Positions 33,352 through 42,595 of a stretch of 64,000 bases of DNA are shown here, piece after piece (positions within the stretch are counted from its first letter, which is position 1; each line of letters opens with the position of its first letter). This DNA is from an uncultured Porphyromonadaceae bacterium (GTDB lineage Bacteria; Bacteroidota; Bacteroidia; Bacteroidales; Muribaculaceae), in contig CAMWXJ010000007.1 of the NCBI GenBank assembly GCA_947178215.1, forward strand, positions 50,713-114,712. The letters run 5' to 3'. The notes under the pieces were generated by a model. The model was given only the letters and a program-made list of their open reading frames with translations, did no database searches and was not told the origin of the DNA. The translations under genes and the position numbers were made by a program.

Positions 33352-34221
33352 ATGGCTACACCAACTAAATCAAAGGCCGAGAGCCTCTCGGTAGAGTCGC
33401 GCCTCAAATCGCTTTACAAGCTCCAAACCATCCTTTCGGAGATTGACCGCATCCGCTTTGTACGCGGCGAGCTCCCCTTCGAAGTGCGTGACCTTGAGGA
33501 CCAGATAGAGGGCCTCCATACCCGTATCGAGAAATACAAATCGGACATCGAGGAGCTGAACCGCAAGTCGGTAGCCGAGCAGAACCACATCAATGACGCC
33601 CGCCGCCAGATTGACATCTACCGCGAGCAGATTGACAACGTACGCAACAACCGCGAGTATGACCTTCTGACAAAAGAAGTCGAGTATCAGACCCTTGAAA
33701 TCGAGCTGGCCGAGAAGCATATCAACGAATATGCCCGCGGCGTTGAAACCAAGACTGCCGAAATCGAGGCTACCGAAGCCGAACTCGTGGACCGCAACCA
33801 TATCCTTGACGAAAAGCGCCAGGAGCTTGAAGAAATCGTGAGCGAGACCAAGCAGGACGAGGAGAAGCTCCGCGCCGAAGCCCTCGCACTCGAACCCAAG
33901 ATTGACGAGCGCACCCTCACCGCCTTCAAACGCATCCGTAAGAACGCGCGCAACGGTCTCGGCATCGTTTATATCCAGCGTAACGCATGCGGCGGCTGCT
34001 TCAACCGCATCCCGCCCCAGCGCCAGATGGAAATCAAGATGCACAAGAAGATTATCGTGTGTGAGTATTGCGGCCGCATCATGATTGACCCCGAACTCGC
34101 AGGCATCAAGCCCGAAGTGCAGGCACCTGCCGAGAAGCCCTCGCGCGCCAAGCGCGCCGCAAGCAAAGCGGCAAGCGCACGCAAGGCTATCGACGAAAAG
34201 ATTGCCGACGCTGCCGACTGA
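33352..34221 (+). CDS. C4-type zinc-ribbon coiled-coil protein (zf-RING_7 family)
   Basis: Protein of 289 residues. A long coiled coil (about residues 20-190, Glu/Lys/Arg-rich with IEKYKSDIEELN-type heptads) leads to a zinc ribbon with Cys213-x2-Cys216 (CGGC) and Cys237-x2-Cys240 (CEYC). A basic Ala/Lys/Arg tail follows (about 260-285) that may touch nucleic acid. Homologs commonly neighbour Nif3 genes, as here, and are annotated as putative nucleic-acid-binding proteins. The molecular role is not established. The start at ATG 33352 (MATPTKSKAES) is preferred over a GTG/TTG-type start 36 nt upstream. Confidence 0.88.
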   Translation: MATPTKSKAESLSVESRLKSLYKLQTILSEIDRIRFVRGELPFEVRDLEDQIEGLHTRIEKYKSDIEELNRKSVAEQNHINDARRQIDIYREQIDNVRNNREYDLLTKEVEYQTLEIELAEKHINEYARGVETKTAEIEATEAELVDRNHILDEKRQELEEIVSETKQDEEKLRAEALALEPKIDERTLTAFKRIRKNARNGLGIVYIQRNACGGCFNRIPPQRQMEIKMHKKIIVCEYCGRIMIDPELAGIKPEVQAPAEKPSRAKRAASKAASARKAIDEKIADAAD

Positions 34222-34266
34222 CTTCTGTCGCAATTGCTGACAATACCGCTTATACGAGGCTTGACG

Positions 34267-34288
34267 CGCACCGGTTTTCACCGGTGCG
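34267..34288 (+). terminator. Short hairpin after the zinc-ribbon gene
   Basis: A perfect 8-bp stem (34267-34274 with 34281-34288) and a 6-nt loop, but no T tract follows. It may stabilise the 3' end or act weakly as a terminator. Confidence 0.4.
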
Positions 34289-34390
34289 GCACAAGCCCGA
34301 TAACCGGACAGGAGGATGCCGTCGACACGGCGTCGTCAGATTGTGTCATTGCATCACCGACATCAATCTATCCACTTTATTCATCAGATT

Positions 34391-34891
34391 ATGAAAAAGT
34401 TCCTTCTCACTCTCGTGGCGGCTGCGACTACTGCTGTCAGTTCTTGGGCTGTCGGCCCCGGCGACATCGCTTACGGCGGCAACCTCACGATAGCACCAGT
34501 TGTAGAGAGCGGAGTTAGCCTTACCAACTTCGGTATCGGCGCGAAATTCCAATATGGATTAGCTGAAAATTTACGTGCCGAACTTGACATGGACTACTTC
34601 TTCAAGTCGAGCCATATCGACATTTTCGATATGGCGGTCAACGCCCACTACCTCTTCAACTTCTCCAACGACGAGGCCGCAATCTACCCCATCGTCGGCA
34701 TAGGCTTTGGCGCACTGCACACAAGCTACATGGGTGTGAGCGATTCAGAAGCACGTTTTCTCGCCAACATCGGTGTCGGCGCGCAATATGACTTTACCGA
34801 CCGCCTTGTTGGCTGCATTGAATGGAAATATCAGTACATGAGTAATTTCAGCCGCATGCCCATATCGGTAGGCATCGCATACAAATTTTGA
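34391..34891 (+). CDS. Small outer-membrane beta-barrel protein
   Basis: Exported protein of 166 residues with signal peptide MKKFLLTLVAAATTAVSSWA (cleavage near residue 20). The mature part has about eight predicted strands (LTIAPVVESG, FGIGAKFQYGLAENLRAELDMDYFF, YPIVGIGFGALH, FLANIGVGAQYDF) and ends GIAYKF, the aromatic end expected for barrel insertion. The layout matches the OmpA/OprF-like OMP_b-brl group. Specific function is unknown. The strong terminator at 34926 shows it ends a transcript. Confidence 0.85.
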   Translation: MKKFLLTLVAAATTAVSSWAVGPGDIAYGGNLTIAPVVESGVSLTNFGIGAKFQYGLAENLRAELDMDYFFKSSHIDIFDMAVNAHYLFNFSNDEAAIYPIVGIGFGALHTSYMGVSDSEARFLANIGVGAQYDFTDRLVGCIEWKYQYMSNFSRMPISVGIAYKF

Positions 34892-34925
34892 CGCCCTGCC
34901 GCATCATCCGTTAGCAACCGTTTAG

Positions 34926-34960
34926 GCGGGAGGAAGCATCCGCTTCCTCCCGCATTTTTA
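34926..34960 (+). terminator. Rho-independent terminator after the small OMP gene
   Basis: A perfect 12-bp stem (34926-34937 with 34942-34953), a 4-nt loop, then ATTTTTA. Confidence 0.9.
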
Positions 34961-34974
34961 TCAACCGCAATATC

Positions 34975-37500
34975 ATGAAACTCTTACACCGCATTTCAGT
35001 AGCCCTGGTGTGCTCTTCCTCTATCTACCTTACCCTCAATGCCTCCGAGCCGTGGCGCGACACGGCCCTTACACCGAGACAGCGAGCCGAGGACCTTGCC
35101 TCGCGAATGACACTCGACGAGAAAATCGACCTGCTGAGCGGCTACAACGACTTCTTCCTTCACCCATGCGAACGCCTCGGCATTCCCGCCTTTGAAATGG
35201 CCGACGGCCCGCTCGGCATCGCTTCATGGGGACTGTTTGGCAGAGCCACGGCCTACCCATCGGCCTTGTCCATTGCAGCGTCATGGAACCGTGACCTCGC
35301 CGCAGCCACGGGCAGCGCATACGCCGACGACTGGCGCGCTCGCGGCATCCACCTCATGCTTGCGCCCGGTCTTAACATATACCGCGCATCAAAGGGCGCC
35401 CGCAACTTCGAGTACTTCGGCGAAGACCCTTGGCTCACGTCGGAAATTGCCATGGCATTTACAAAGGCTGTCGAAGAGGGCGGGGTACTTCCGGTAATCA
35501 AGCATTTCGTGGCCAACGATCAGGAATATGACCGCTACAACGTGAGCAGCGAAGTCGACGAGGCTACATTGCGCGAGATATATTTGCTGCCGTTCGAGCG
35601 ACTTATCCGCGAGGGTGGTGCCAAGGCCATAATGTCGGGCTACAACCTGCTCAACGGCGTACACTGCTCCGAGAGTGCATACCTCGACTCGGTGCTTCAT
35701 GGCGAATGGGGCTTCGACGGCATCCACATGAGCGACTGGGGAGCCACTCACTCCACTCTCGCCGCTGCTCGCAACGGCCTTGACCTCGAAATGGGAAGCA
35801 ACAGCTATTTCATCGCCGACAGCATCAAGCCGCTTATCAAGGAGCGACTGCTCACGGAGGCCGATATTGACCGGAAAGTAACGAACATCTACACCGCATG
35901 CTTCGACGCGGGATTCTTTGACCGCCCTCAGAAAATCGACTCCCTTACCCTGTTCAGCTCACGGCGCAACCGCGCGGCGCTCGACGCCGCACGCGAGGGT
36001 ATTATCCTGCTCCGCAACGAATCGAGCACCCTACCCTTCACACCTGCCACGGTAAAGCGAATAGCTGTAATAGGCCCCACCGCCAATCCGGCAGTCATAT
36101 CCGACCGACGTCACACCAACACCGGAATAACCTACGGAGGAGGAGGCAGTTCGAAAGTCAATCCGTGGTATATCCGCACCGCGCTCGACGGCATCATCGC
36201 CGCTTATCCTGATGCCGAGATACTTTATGCCGAAGGGGTGTCGCCGCGCCTGAAACAAAACGCGTTCGCCAACTCGCCATTCATCACTCCCGACGGCAAT
36301 CCCGGCGTCAAGGCCACATATTATGCGACGGCCGCCGACACGAAGCCGGTAGCGTCGCGCATCGAACGCCGTATCAACAACGAGTGGTGGGGCACCCCCG
36401 ACGGCATCAGCGACATCGACAAATGGCACCGCATCGTCTACACTGCACGCGTAATCCCCGCCGTGACCGACACACTGGTATTCTTTGCCGACGGCCAGGG
36501 AGCCTGCTGCCTCGACATCGACGGCCGCACGGCAATCAACCGAAGCGATTCCCGTTCATTTTTCCACGAGGTGACTAAAATCCCTGCCACGGCGGGCAAG
36601 CCCCTCGACATCACCCTCACCTACGACCGCGTCAACCTCACTCCGGGCGAAATACGACTCGGCTACGTCCCCGCCTCGGAAGTCAACTTCGGTGAGGCGG
36701 AGAAGATTGCAGCCATGGCCGATGCCGTAATATGCTGCATAGGCCTCGACGGTTCTATCGAACTTGAAGGACGCGACCGTCCCTTTGAACTCCCTTACGG
36801 TCAGGACGAGCTTGTGGAACGCGTCATAGCCGCCAATCCGCGTACCGCCGTGGTGATAAGCGGAGGCGGGGGTGTAGACATGAGCCGCTGGGCCGACAAG
36901 GCACCCGCCATACTTCACGCCATATACCCCGGCATGGAGGGAGGCACCGCTATTGGCGAGATAGTGTCGGGCGCCGTAAATCCCTCGGCCAAACTCCCGT
37001 TTACCATAGAGCGCCGCTGGACCGACTCGCCGGCCTGCGGGTTCTACGATGAGACCCGTCCGGAGCAGAAAGTGTATTACGGCGAGGGGCTGTTTACCGG
37101 CTACCGCGGATACGAGCGCAAAGGCATCAAGCCGCTGTTCAGCTTCGGCCACGGACTCAGCTACACCACATTTGAATATTCCGGACTCATGACCAAGCGC
37201 AACGTCGACGGCTCCCTCACCATTAGCTTCGACATCACCAATACCGGCGATCGCCAAGGCGCCGAGATAGCGCAGGTGTATGTCACCCCGGCCGACGCTT
37301 TGTCACGTCCGGCAAAGGAACTGAAAGGGTTCACCAAGCTGTCGCTCGCTCCGGGCGAGAAACGCCGCGCAGTAGTGACTATCCCCTCCACCGCTCTACG
37401 CCGCTACGATACCACTCTCGGCAAATGGATGCCGCTTGAAGTCACTTCAATTCTTGTAGGCCCGTCGTCGGACTCGCTCCCTCTAAAAACCACGCTATAA
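34975..37500 (+). CDS. GH3 beta-glucosidase with PA14 insertion
   Basis: Exported GH3 enzyme, 841 residues, with a signal peptide ending near LNASE (residue 24). The barrel (about 30-330) shows LSGYNDFF, ADGPLGI, VIKHFVANDQE with the KH pair, and MSDWGATHST with nucleophile Asp254. The second domain (IAVIGPTANP onward) is interrupted by a PA14 module (about 440-590, GVKATYYA through ITLTYD). It then resumes at DAVICCIGLDGSIELEGRDRPFELP with the likely acid/base Glu, and ends in a fibronectin-like domain. The PA14 arrangement is typical of broad beta-glucosidases that restrict substrate size. Unlike the GH3 at 18252-20606 it is intact. Hairpin downstream at 37527. Confidence 0.93.
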   Translation: MKLLHRISVALVCSSSIYLTLNASEPWRDTALTPRQRAEDLASRMTLDEKIDLLSGYNDFFLHPCERLGIPAFEMADGPLGIASWGLFGRATAYPSALSIAASWNRDLAAATGSAYADDWRARGIHLMLAPGLNIYRASKGARNFEYFGEDPWLTSEIAMAFTKAVEEGGVLPVIKHFVANDQEYDRYNVSSEVDEATLREIYLLPFERLIREGGAKAIMSGYNLLNGVHCSESAYLDSVLHGEWGFDGIHMSDWGATHSTLAAARNGLDLEMGSNSYFIADSIKPLIKERLLTEADIDRKVTNIYTACFDAGFFDRPQKIDSLTLFSSRRNRAALDAAREGIILLRNESSTLPFTPATVKRIAVIGPTANPAVISDRRHTNTGITYGGGGSSKVNPWYIRTALDGIIAAYPDAEILYAEGVSPRLKQNAFANSPFITPDGNPGVKATYYATAADTKPVASRIERRINNEWWGTPDGISDIDKWHRIVYTARVIPAVTDTLVFFADGQGACCLDIDGRTAINRSDSRSFFHEVTKIPATAGKPLDITLTYDRVNLTPGEIRLGYVPASEVNFGEAEKIAAMADAVICCIGLDGSIELEGRDRPFELPYGQDELVERVIAANPRTAVVISGGGGVDMSRWADKAPAILHAIYPGMEGGTAIGEIVSGAVNPSAKLPFTIERRWTDSPACGFYDETRPEQKVYYGEGLFTGYRGYERKGIKPLFSFGHGLSYTTFEYSGLMTKRNVDGSLTISFDITNTGDRQGAEIAQVYVTPADALSRPAKELKGFTKLSLAPGEKRRAVVTIPSTALRRYDTTLGKWMPLEVTSILVGPSSDSLPLKTTL

Positions 37501-37526
37501 CCACAATAGACATCGTAAGTTAACAA

Positions 37527-37547
37527 CCGCCGGCCTTCCGCCGGCGG
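37527..37547 (+). terminator. Hairpin after the GH3/PA14 gene
   Basis: A perfect 8-bp GC stem (37527-37534 with 37540-37547) and a 5-nt loop, followed by the weakly T-rich CTCTACTTTC. Confidence 0.55.
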
Positions 37548-37602
37548 CTCTACTTTCAGGTCGCATCGATTAGGCAGCGACAGGTCCTACCGCGCATAGG
37601 AT

Positions 37603-37633
37603 TTTGCATATATCGGGATGTGTCGTAACTTTG
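37603..37633 (+). promoter_or_regulatory. Promoter for kdsB
   Basis: TTTG at 37603-37606, a 19-nt spacer, TAACTTTG at 37626-37633. The leader to ATG 37674 is about 35 nt. Confidence 0.75.
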
Positions 37634-37673
37634 CGGACGCAAACGCAACATCCACGTAATCCACACCACAGCT

Positions 37674-38426
37674 ATGAGCAACTGCATAGGCATCATACCG
37701 GCCCGCTATCAGTCGAGCCGTTTTCCGGGCAAGCCGCTGGCCCGTCTCGGCGACATGACAATGATAGAGCGTGTGACCCGCCAGGCTTCCAAGGCCCTCG
37801 ACCGCGTGATTGTCGCCACCGACGACGAGCGCATATACGACGAGGTGCGCCGCTTCGGCGGCGAGGTAGTCATGACCTCACCCGACCACCGCAGTGGCAC
37901 CGACCGCGTGGCCGAAGCCTACCGCAAAAGTGGAGCTGACGCCGACGTTATAGTCAACATCCAGGGCGATGAACCGTTTGTCGAGCCGCAACAAATCAGT
38001 CAGCTGACCTCGCTATTCGTCGACCCGACCACAGACATAGCCACACTCGTGCGCCCCTTTGACCCGGCACGCGGATTCGAGGCACTATTTGACCCCAATC
38101 TTGTCAAAGTGGTCACCGCCGGCAACGGCGATGCACTCTACTTCTCGCGTTCGGTAATCCCGTATGTGCGCGGAACGGAGTGGCAGCAATGGCTTGCCAA
38201 GACCCGCTATCTGACCCATGTGGGCATGTATGCCTATCGCCCGGCCGTGCTCGCCGAGATAGTGAACATGCCGCAGTCGCCCCTCGAAATATCCGAGAGT
38301 CTCGAACAGCTCCGCTGGCTCCAGGCGGGCTACCGCATCGCCACGGCCGAGACTACCTACGACAACATCGGCATCGACACTCCCGCCGATCTCGAAGCCG
38401 CGATAGCCAAACTCTCAGCGATATGA
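37674..38426 (+). CDS. kdsB: 3-deoxy-manno-octulosonate cytidylyltransferase
   Basis: Activates Kdo as CMP-Kdo for the lipopolysaccharide core. The 250-residue product has the normal length. Visible motifs are the nucleotide-binding IIPARYQSSRFPGKPLA at residues 6-22, the SPDHRSGTDRVAEA block, NIQGDEPFV with the metal-binding Asp, and a C-terminal IGIDTPADLEAA. It has its own promoter at 37603-37633. Its TGA overlaps the ATG of the M16-like gene, so that gene is translationally coupled to an LPS-synthesis gene. Confidence 0.96.
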   Translation: MSNCIGIIPARYQSSRFPGKPLARLGDMTMIERVTRQASKALDRVIVATDDERIYDEVRRFGGEVVMTSPDHRSGTDRVAEAYRKSGADADVIVNIQGDEPFVEPQQISQLTSLFVDPTTDIATLVRPFDPARGFEALFDPNLVKVVTAGNGDALYFSRSVIPYVRGTEWQQWLAKTRYLTHVGMYAYRPAVLAEIVNMPQSPLEISESLEQLRWLQAGYRIATAETTYDNIGIDTPADLEAAIAKLSAI

Positions 38427-39715
38427 CAGCCGGCATCCCCAACCGCAGCACGGCACCGCAAGTGCATCCTATGCCACGCCTGCGGCTTCCGGGCCACGAC
38501 ACCTACGACCTGGATTGCGGCATAAGGATGCACGTGCTACGCTCGGCCGTATGCGACGCGCCGGTGTTCAGTATGCAACTCGTGGCCGCAGGTTGCGGAC
38601 GAAGCGAGTGCGCCAACCGCGCCGCCGCCGCACTCTACGCACCGATGCTGACAAAAGGCTCCGAGGGCTTCTCTGCCGACGATATTTCAGAGCTTATGGA
38701 GGGCGCGGGCGCCTGGCTGTCGGCAGCGCAGCAGTCGCGTCATCTCCAGATTACACTCCGCGGGCTCACCGACACCGCGGCGACCATCGTTCCGGCACTC
38801 GCGCAGATTCTCGCACGACCGATGTTTCCGGCCGACCGTCTGGCAGTAGCGGCGCGCACGGCGGCCATGAGCCGCAGCATAAGCATCATGAAGCCTGCCA
38901 CTATGGCCGCCGATGCGGTGCGCGCGATGCTGTGGGGCCCGGGGCATCCATCGGCATCGGTCCCGTCGCCCGAACAGCTGCTTGCTGTAACCCCTGAGGA
39001 TGTAGCTTGTTGCCACAAGGCTTATAGTCCGCGCCGTATAAGCGTTTATCTCTGCGGAGCGGTCACACCCGCTCTTGAAAAGATTGTGGCCGATGCATTC
39101 AACGCGATTTATTCCGCTGCGACCCACGAAGAGTGGTCACCCGTGATAATTCCCGCCTCCCCGACACCGGGCCAACGTTTTCTCGATGCCCCCGACAGCA
39201 GTCAGGCCGCAATATGCCTGAGGATTCCGACGATAATGCGCTCTCACCCCGACTATGAAACCCTACACCTTGCCGTGCGCGCCCTCGGGGGATATTTCGG
39301 GAGCCGCCTCAACATGCGTCTGCGCGAGGAACGCGGCCTGACCTACGGTGCCTCGGCGGCACTTATTGGCTCGCTCGAAGGGGCCGCCATGAGCGTCACC
39401 ACCGAGTGTCGCGGCGAGGCGGCCGGCGAGGCCCTCGACATAATAACGTCGGAAATCGAACGTTTCGGCAATGAGCCCCCCAAGGGCGACGAGCTGGAAC
39501 GCCTGCGAAGCCACGCGCTGTCGTCGCTGGCCTCGAATCTCGACTCCCCGTTCTCCATGCTCGACTATGCCGTGCTGCACGAGACCATAGGCACGCCATC
39601 CGACTACTTCGACCGTATGCGCGACGCCATTCTCTCGGCGACGCCGGAATCACTGAGTCGCGTTTTCGCCGGCCATATACGTCCCGCCGACTTGATAATC
39701 GCCGTAGCGCGTTGA
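38423..39715 (+). CDS. M16-family peptidase-like protein lacking the catalytic motif
   Basis: Protein of 430 residues built as two M16 (insulinase/mitochondrial processing peptidase) halves. The N-terminal half should hold the zinc motif HxxEH, but the aligned stretch reads AAALYAPMLTKGSEG and has neither His nor the Glu. The C-terminal half keeps the substrate-binding pattern FGSRLNMRLREERGLTYGASA. It therefore resembles the non-catalytic partner of two-subunit M16 peptidases. No signal peptide is evident. No catalytic partner lies next to it in this window. The start ATG 38423 overlaps the kdsB stop (ATGA); the open frame further upstream is out-of-frame kdsB. Confidence 0.82.
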   Translation: MTAGIPNRSTAPQVHPMPRLRLPGHDTYDLDCGIRMHVLRSAVCDAPVFSMQLVAAGCGRSECANRAAAALYAPMLTKGSEGFSADDISELMEGAGAWLSAAQQSRHLQITLRGLTDTAATIVPALAQILARPMFPADRLAVAARTAAMSRSISIMKPATMAADAVRAMLWGPGHPSASVPSPEQLLAVTPEDVACCHKAYSPRRISVYLCGAVTPALEKIVADAFNAIYSAATHEEWSPVIIPASPTPGQRFLDAPDSSQAAICLRIPTIMRSHPDYETLHLAVRALGGYFGSRLNMRLREERGLTYGASAALIGSLEGAAMSVTTECRGEAAGEALDIITSEIERFGNEPPKGDELERLRSHALSSLASNLDSPFSMLDYAVLHETIGTPSDYFDRMRDAILSATPESLSRVFAGHIRPADLIIAVAR

Positions 39716-39868
39716 CATGCAGCAGCAGTTTTTCGCATTATCGCTGACGTGTAATCGCGTCGGAGGCTTGGCTGTGTCGACAAGTTTTATTACTTTTACA
39801 CCCCTGTTTAACCCGACGCTTGCCGTAATGCGCCCAAGCGTCATAATCCGCGCCAATATTAATTGACT

Positions 39869-41083
39869 ATGTTACGCACCGTTGCAGCCGCCGTGATGAT
39901 GATGCTTGCCGTCACCGCATGCGGCCATACTCCGTCATCCGTAGGGTCGACCGTTCCGGTCGCACAATCCGACGCCGAAGAGGCGGTGCGTGTCGGCGCG
40001 GCCAGGACGGAGATGTATATCCCCCTGCTCAAAGGCAAGCGGGTGGCTCTTCTGAGCAATCACACCGGCATGGTGGGCGACCGCCACACCCTCGATATAA
40101 TGCTCGACTCAGGAATCAACGTCACCACTATCTTCTCGCCCGAGCACGGATTCAGGGGCACAGCCGATGCCGGCGAGCATGTCAAGAGTTCGGTCGACCC
40201 GCAGACCGGCATTCCTATCGCCTCACTCTACTCGGGCAAGACCCGTATGCCCGCAAAATCGGTCATGGACTCGATAGACATCATCGTGACCGACATACAG
40301 GACGTAGGACTGCGTTTCTACACCTATTACATCACCATGATAGACCTCATGAACGCCGCCGCACGCTACGGCAAGGAGTTCATGGTGCTCGACCGCCCAA
40401 ATCCCAACGGCATGACCGTCGACGGCCCCATACTCGACATGAAATACAAATCGGGCGTGGGCCGGCTCCCTATACCCATACTCCACGGTATGACGCTCGG
40501 CGAGCTTGCCAATATGGCTATCGGCGAAGGCTGGCTTGCCGATTCGGCAATAGTGCCGCTAAAAGTGATTCCCGTCGAAGGCTACACCCACTCCACCCGC
40601 TACGAGCTGCCCATCGCTCCGAGCCCCAATCTGCCCGACATGAAGTCGGTATATCTCTATCCGTCGCTCTGCCTCTTCGAGGGCACTCCGGTTAGCGTTG
40701 GGCGCGGCACCGACCTCCCTTTCCGCATCTATGGTCATCCGGCGATGAAAGGCCGCGATTTCAGCTTCACTCCCGAGAGCCGTCCCGGCGCGAAAAACCC
40801 GCCGCTGCTCGGCAAGCTCTGTCACGGCGAAAACCTGTCGGGCCTCTCCGACTCGGCAATCATAGCCCGCGGCGTGGATCTAAGCTATGTTATCGACGCC
40901 TACCGTGACCTCGGCATGGGCGACAAGTTTTTTACCTCATTTTTTGAACTCCTTACCGGCGATCGATCTGTGCGCGAACAAATCAAGGCGGGCAAAAGTG
41001 CCGACGAAATCAAAGCCGGATGGGCCGACGACGTAGCTATGTTCCGCGAGCAGCGCGCCCCTTATCTCCTCTATCCCGAATAA
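39869..41083 (+). CDS. DUF1343 / NamZ-like exo-beta-N-acetylmuramidase, lipoprotein
   Basis: Predicted exported enzyme of the NamZ (DUF1343) family, which releases N-acetylmuramic acid from the ends of peptidoglycan fragments. The 404-residue product has a lipoprotein signal with VTAC. Family landmarks are VALLSNHTGMVGDRHT near residue 60, FSPEHGFRGTADAGEHV, DIQDVGLRFYTYY, VLDRPNPNGM and EGTPVSVGRGTDLPF. ATG 39869 is preferred to the TTG six bases upstream. It is followed 21 nt later by an SSS symporter. In relatives such as Tannerella, NamZ and a sodium symporter serve MurNAc salvage. MurK and MurQ are not in this window. Confidence 0.9.
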   Translation: MLRTVAAAVMMMLAVTACGHTPSSVGSTVPVAQSDAEEAVRVGAARTEMYIPLLKGKRVALLSNHTGMVGDRHTLDIMLDSGINVTTIFSPEHGFRGTADAGEHVKSSVDPQTGIPIASLYSGKTRMPAKSVMDSIDIIVTDIQDVGLRFYTYYITMIDLMNAAARYGKEFMVLDRPNPNGMTVDGPILDMKYKSGVGRLPIPILHGMTLGELANMAIGEGWLADSAIVPLKVIPVEGYTHSTRYELPIAPSPNLPDMKSVYLYPSLCLFEGTPVSVGRGTDLPFRIYGHPAMKGRDFSFTPESRPGAKNPPLLGKLCHGENLSGLSDSAIIARGVDLSYVIDAYRDLGMGDKFFTSFFELLTGDRSVREQIKAGKSADEIKAGWADDVAMFREQRAPYLLYPE

Positions 41084-41104
41084 TCCCGTTTCTCCTCACC
41101 ATTC

Positions 41105-42595
41105 ATGTCGCCAATCACTGTCATAATCTGCATAGCCGCTTATTTCGCGGCACTTCTGCTCATCGGACGCCTGGCCGCCCGAGGCAGTTCCGACTCTACT
41201 TTTTTCACCGGCGACCGCCGCGCCCCCTGGCCGATCGTCGCCGTGGCTATGGTAGGAGCCGCCATTTCCGGCGTTACATTCATTTCCGTGCCGGGAATGG
41301 TAGCGGCCAAAGGCTATGCCTATCTTCAGATGGTGCTCGGCTTCATTGTGGGCTACATAGTGATTGCGGCAGTGCTTGTGCCACTCTTCTACCGCAAGGG
41401 GCTTGTGTCGATTTACGGCTATCTGGGCGAGCGTTTCGGATCAGGCAGCTACCGCGCCGGAGCGTGGCTGTTCATCATTTCCAAGATGACCGGCGCAGCC
41501 GTGCGCTTCTTTGTCGTATGTGCCGTAATCCAGCTGCTCGTATGCGACCCACTTGGCGTGCCGTTTGAGGCCAATGTGGCAGCCACGCTGATGCTGGTGT
41601 GGCTCTACACTGCCGGCGGCGGAGTAAAGAGCCTCATCTGGACCGACTTCCTTAAAAGCCTCTGCCTTGTAGGTTCTGTCGGGCTATGCATATGGTTTGT
41701 AGCATCGCGACTCGGCATCGGTCTGCCCGACATCCCCGCCGCCGTGTCGGCTCATCCCACGGCCCGCATCTTCTACTTCGACAACCCTATGGAGGCCACA
41801 TATTTCTGGAAACAATTTGTCGCCGGTATCTTCATGGCGATAGCCACTAACGGCCTCGACCAGGACATGATGCAGCGCCACCTCGCTTGCACTGACTCCG
41901 TGGCGTCACGCAAAAACATGATAGTGAGCGGTGTGATGCAGTTTTTCGTCATCGGGCTTTTCCTCGTTCTCGGCACACTGCTACTGCTCTATGCCGACGT
42001 CGCCGGCATTGAGCGCCCCGAACGCTCCGACGACCTCTTCGGCCTCGTGGCCTCCCACTCCGAGATGCCTGCCATAGTGGGCATACTCTTCATCATCGGC
42101 CTTGTGGCCGCGGCATATTCAGCGGCAGGCTCGGCCCTCACCTCGCTGACCACCTCAATGACCGTCGACATTCTACGCGCTCCCGAACGCATGCAGCCAT
42201 CCGGAGTGACGGCGACGCGCCGTATGGTCCATATAGCCATGACCGCGGTAATGGCGCTCGTCATAATCGCTTTCTACCATATAAGCAACGATGACGCAAT
42301 ATCGGCTGTCTACACTCTTGCCTCCTATACCTACGGCCCGATTCTCGGACTGTTTGCGTTCGGACTCGCCTCGAAGCGACGTGTAGCCGACCGTTTCGTT
42401 CCGGCGGTGTGCATAGCCGCGCCGATTCTCTCGTGGCTCACCCAGTGGGGCCTCCGCGAACTCTTCGGCTACTCGACCGGGTTCGAGCTCCTGCTCATCA
42501 ATGCCGCCATAACCATGCTTGGTCTCACTACGGCCTCATCAAGTGGCACAATCACCGTCAATACCCCGCAAGCCAATGTCGCAGAATCTCTTTAA
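41105..42595 (+). CDS. Sodium:solute symporter (SSS family)
   Basis: Inner-membrane transporter of 496 residues with about 13 hydrophobic helices, SSS family. Recognisable parts are the first helix (VIICIAAYFAALLLIGRLAARG), the FFTGDRRAPWPIVAVAMVGAAISGVTFISVPG segment typical of the sodium-binding helix, GLVSIYGYLGERFGS, and the AAAYSAAGSALTSLTTSMTVDIL segment in the sodium-2 site region. The neighbouring NamZ gene suggests uptake of MurNAc or a related sugar; the substrate is inferred from context only. Its last 20 nt overlap the WYL regulator start. Confidence 0.93.
   Translation: MSPITVIICIAAYFAALLLIGRLAARGSSDSTFFTGDRRAPWPIVAVAMVGAAISGVTFISVPGMVAAKGYAYLQMVLGFIVGYIVIAAVLVPLFYRKGLVSIYGYLGERFGSGSYRAGAWLFIISKMTGAAVRFFVVCAVIQLLVCDPLGVPFEANVAATLMLVWLYTAGGGVKSLIWTDFLKSLCLVGSVGLCIWFVASRLGIGLPDIPAAVSAHPTARIFYFDNPMEATYFWKQFVAGIFMAIATNGLDQDMMQRHLACTDSVASRKNMIVSGVMQFFVIGLFLVLGTLLLLYADVAGIERPERSDDLFGLVASHSEMPAIVGILFIIGLVAAAYSAAGSALTSLTTSMTVDILRAPERMQPSGVTATRRMVHIAMTAVMALVIIAFYHISNDDAISAVYTLASYTYGPILGLFAFGLASKRRVADRFVPAVCIAAPILSWLTQWGLRELFGYSTGFELLLINAAITMLGLTTASSSGTITVNTPQANVAESL

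Noticed and set aside
34975..37500. Possibility that the GH3/PA14 gene is part of a polysaccharide-utilisation locus
   Set aside because: No SusC/SusD-like genes or regulator next to it; the neighbours are an OMP and kdsB.
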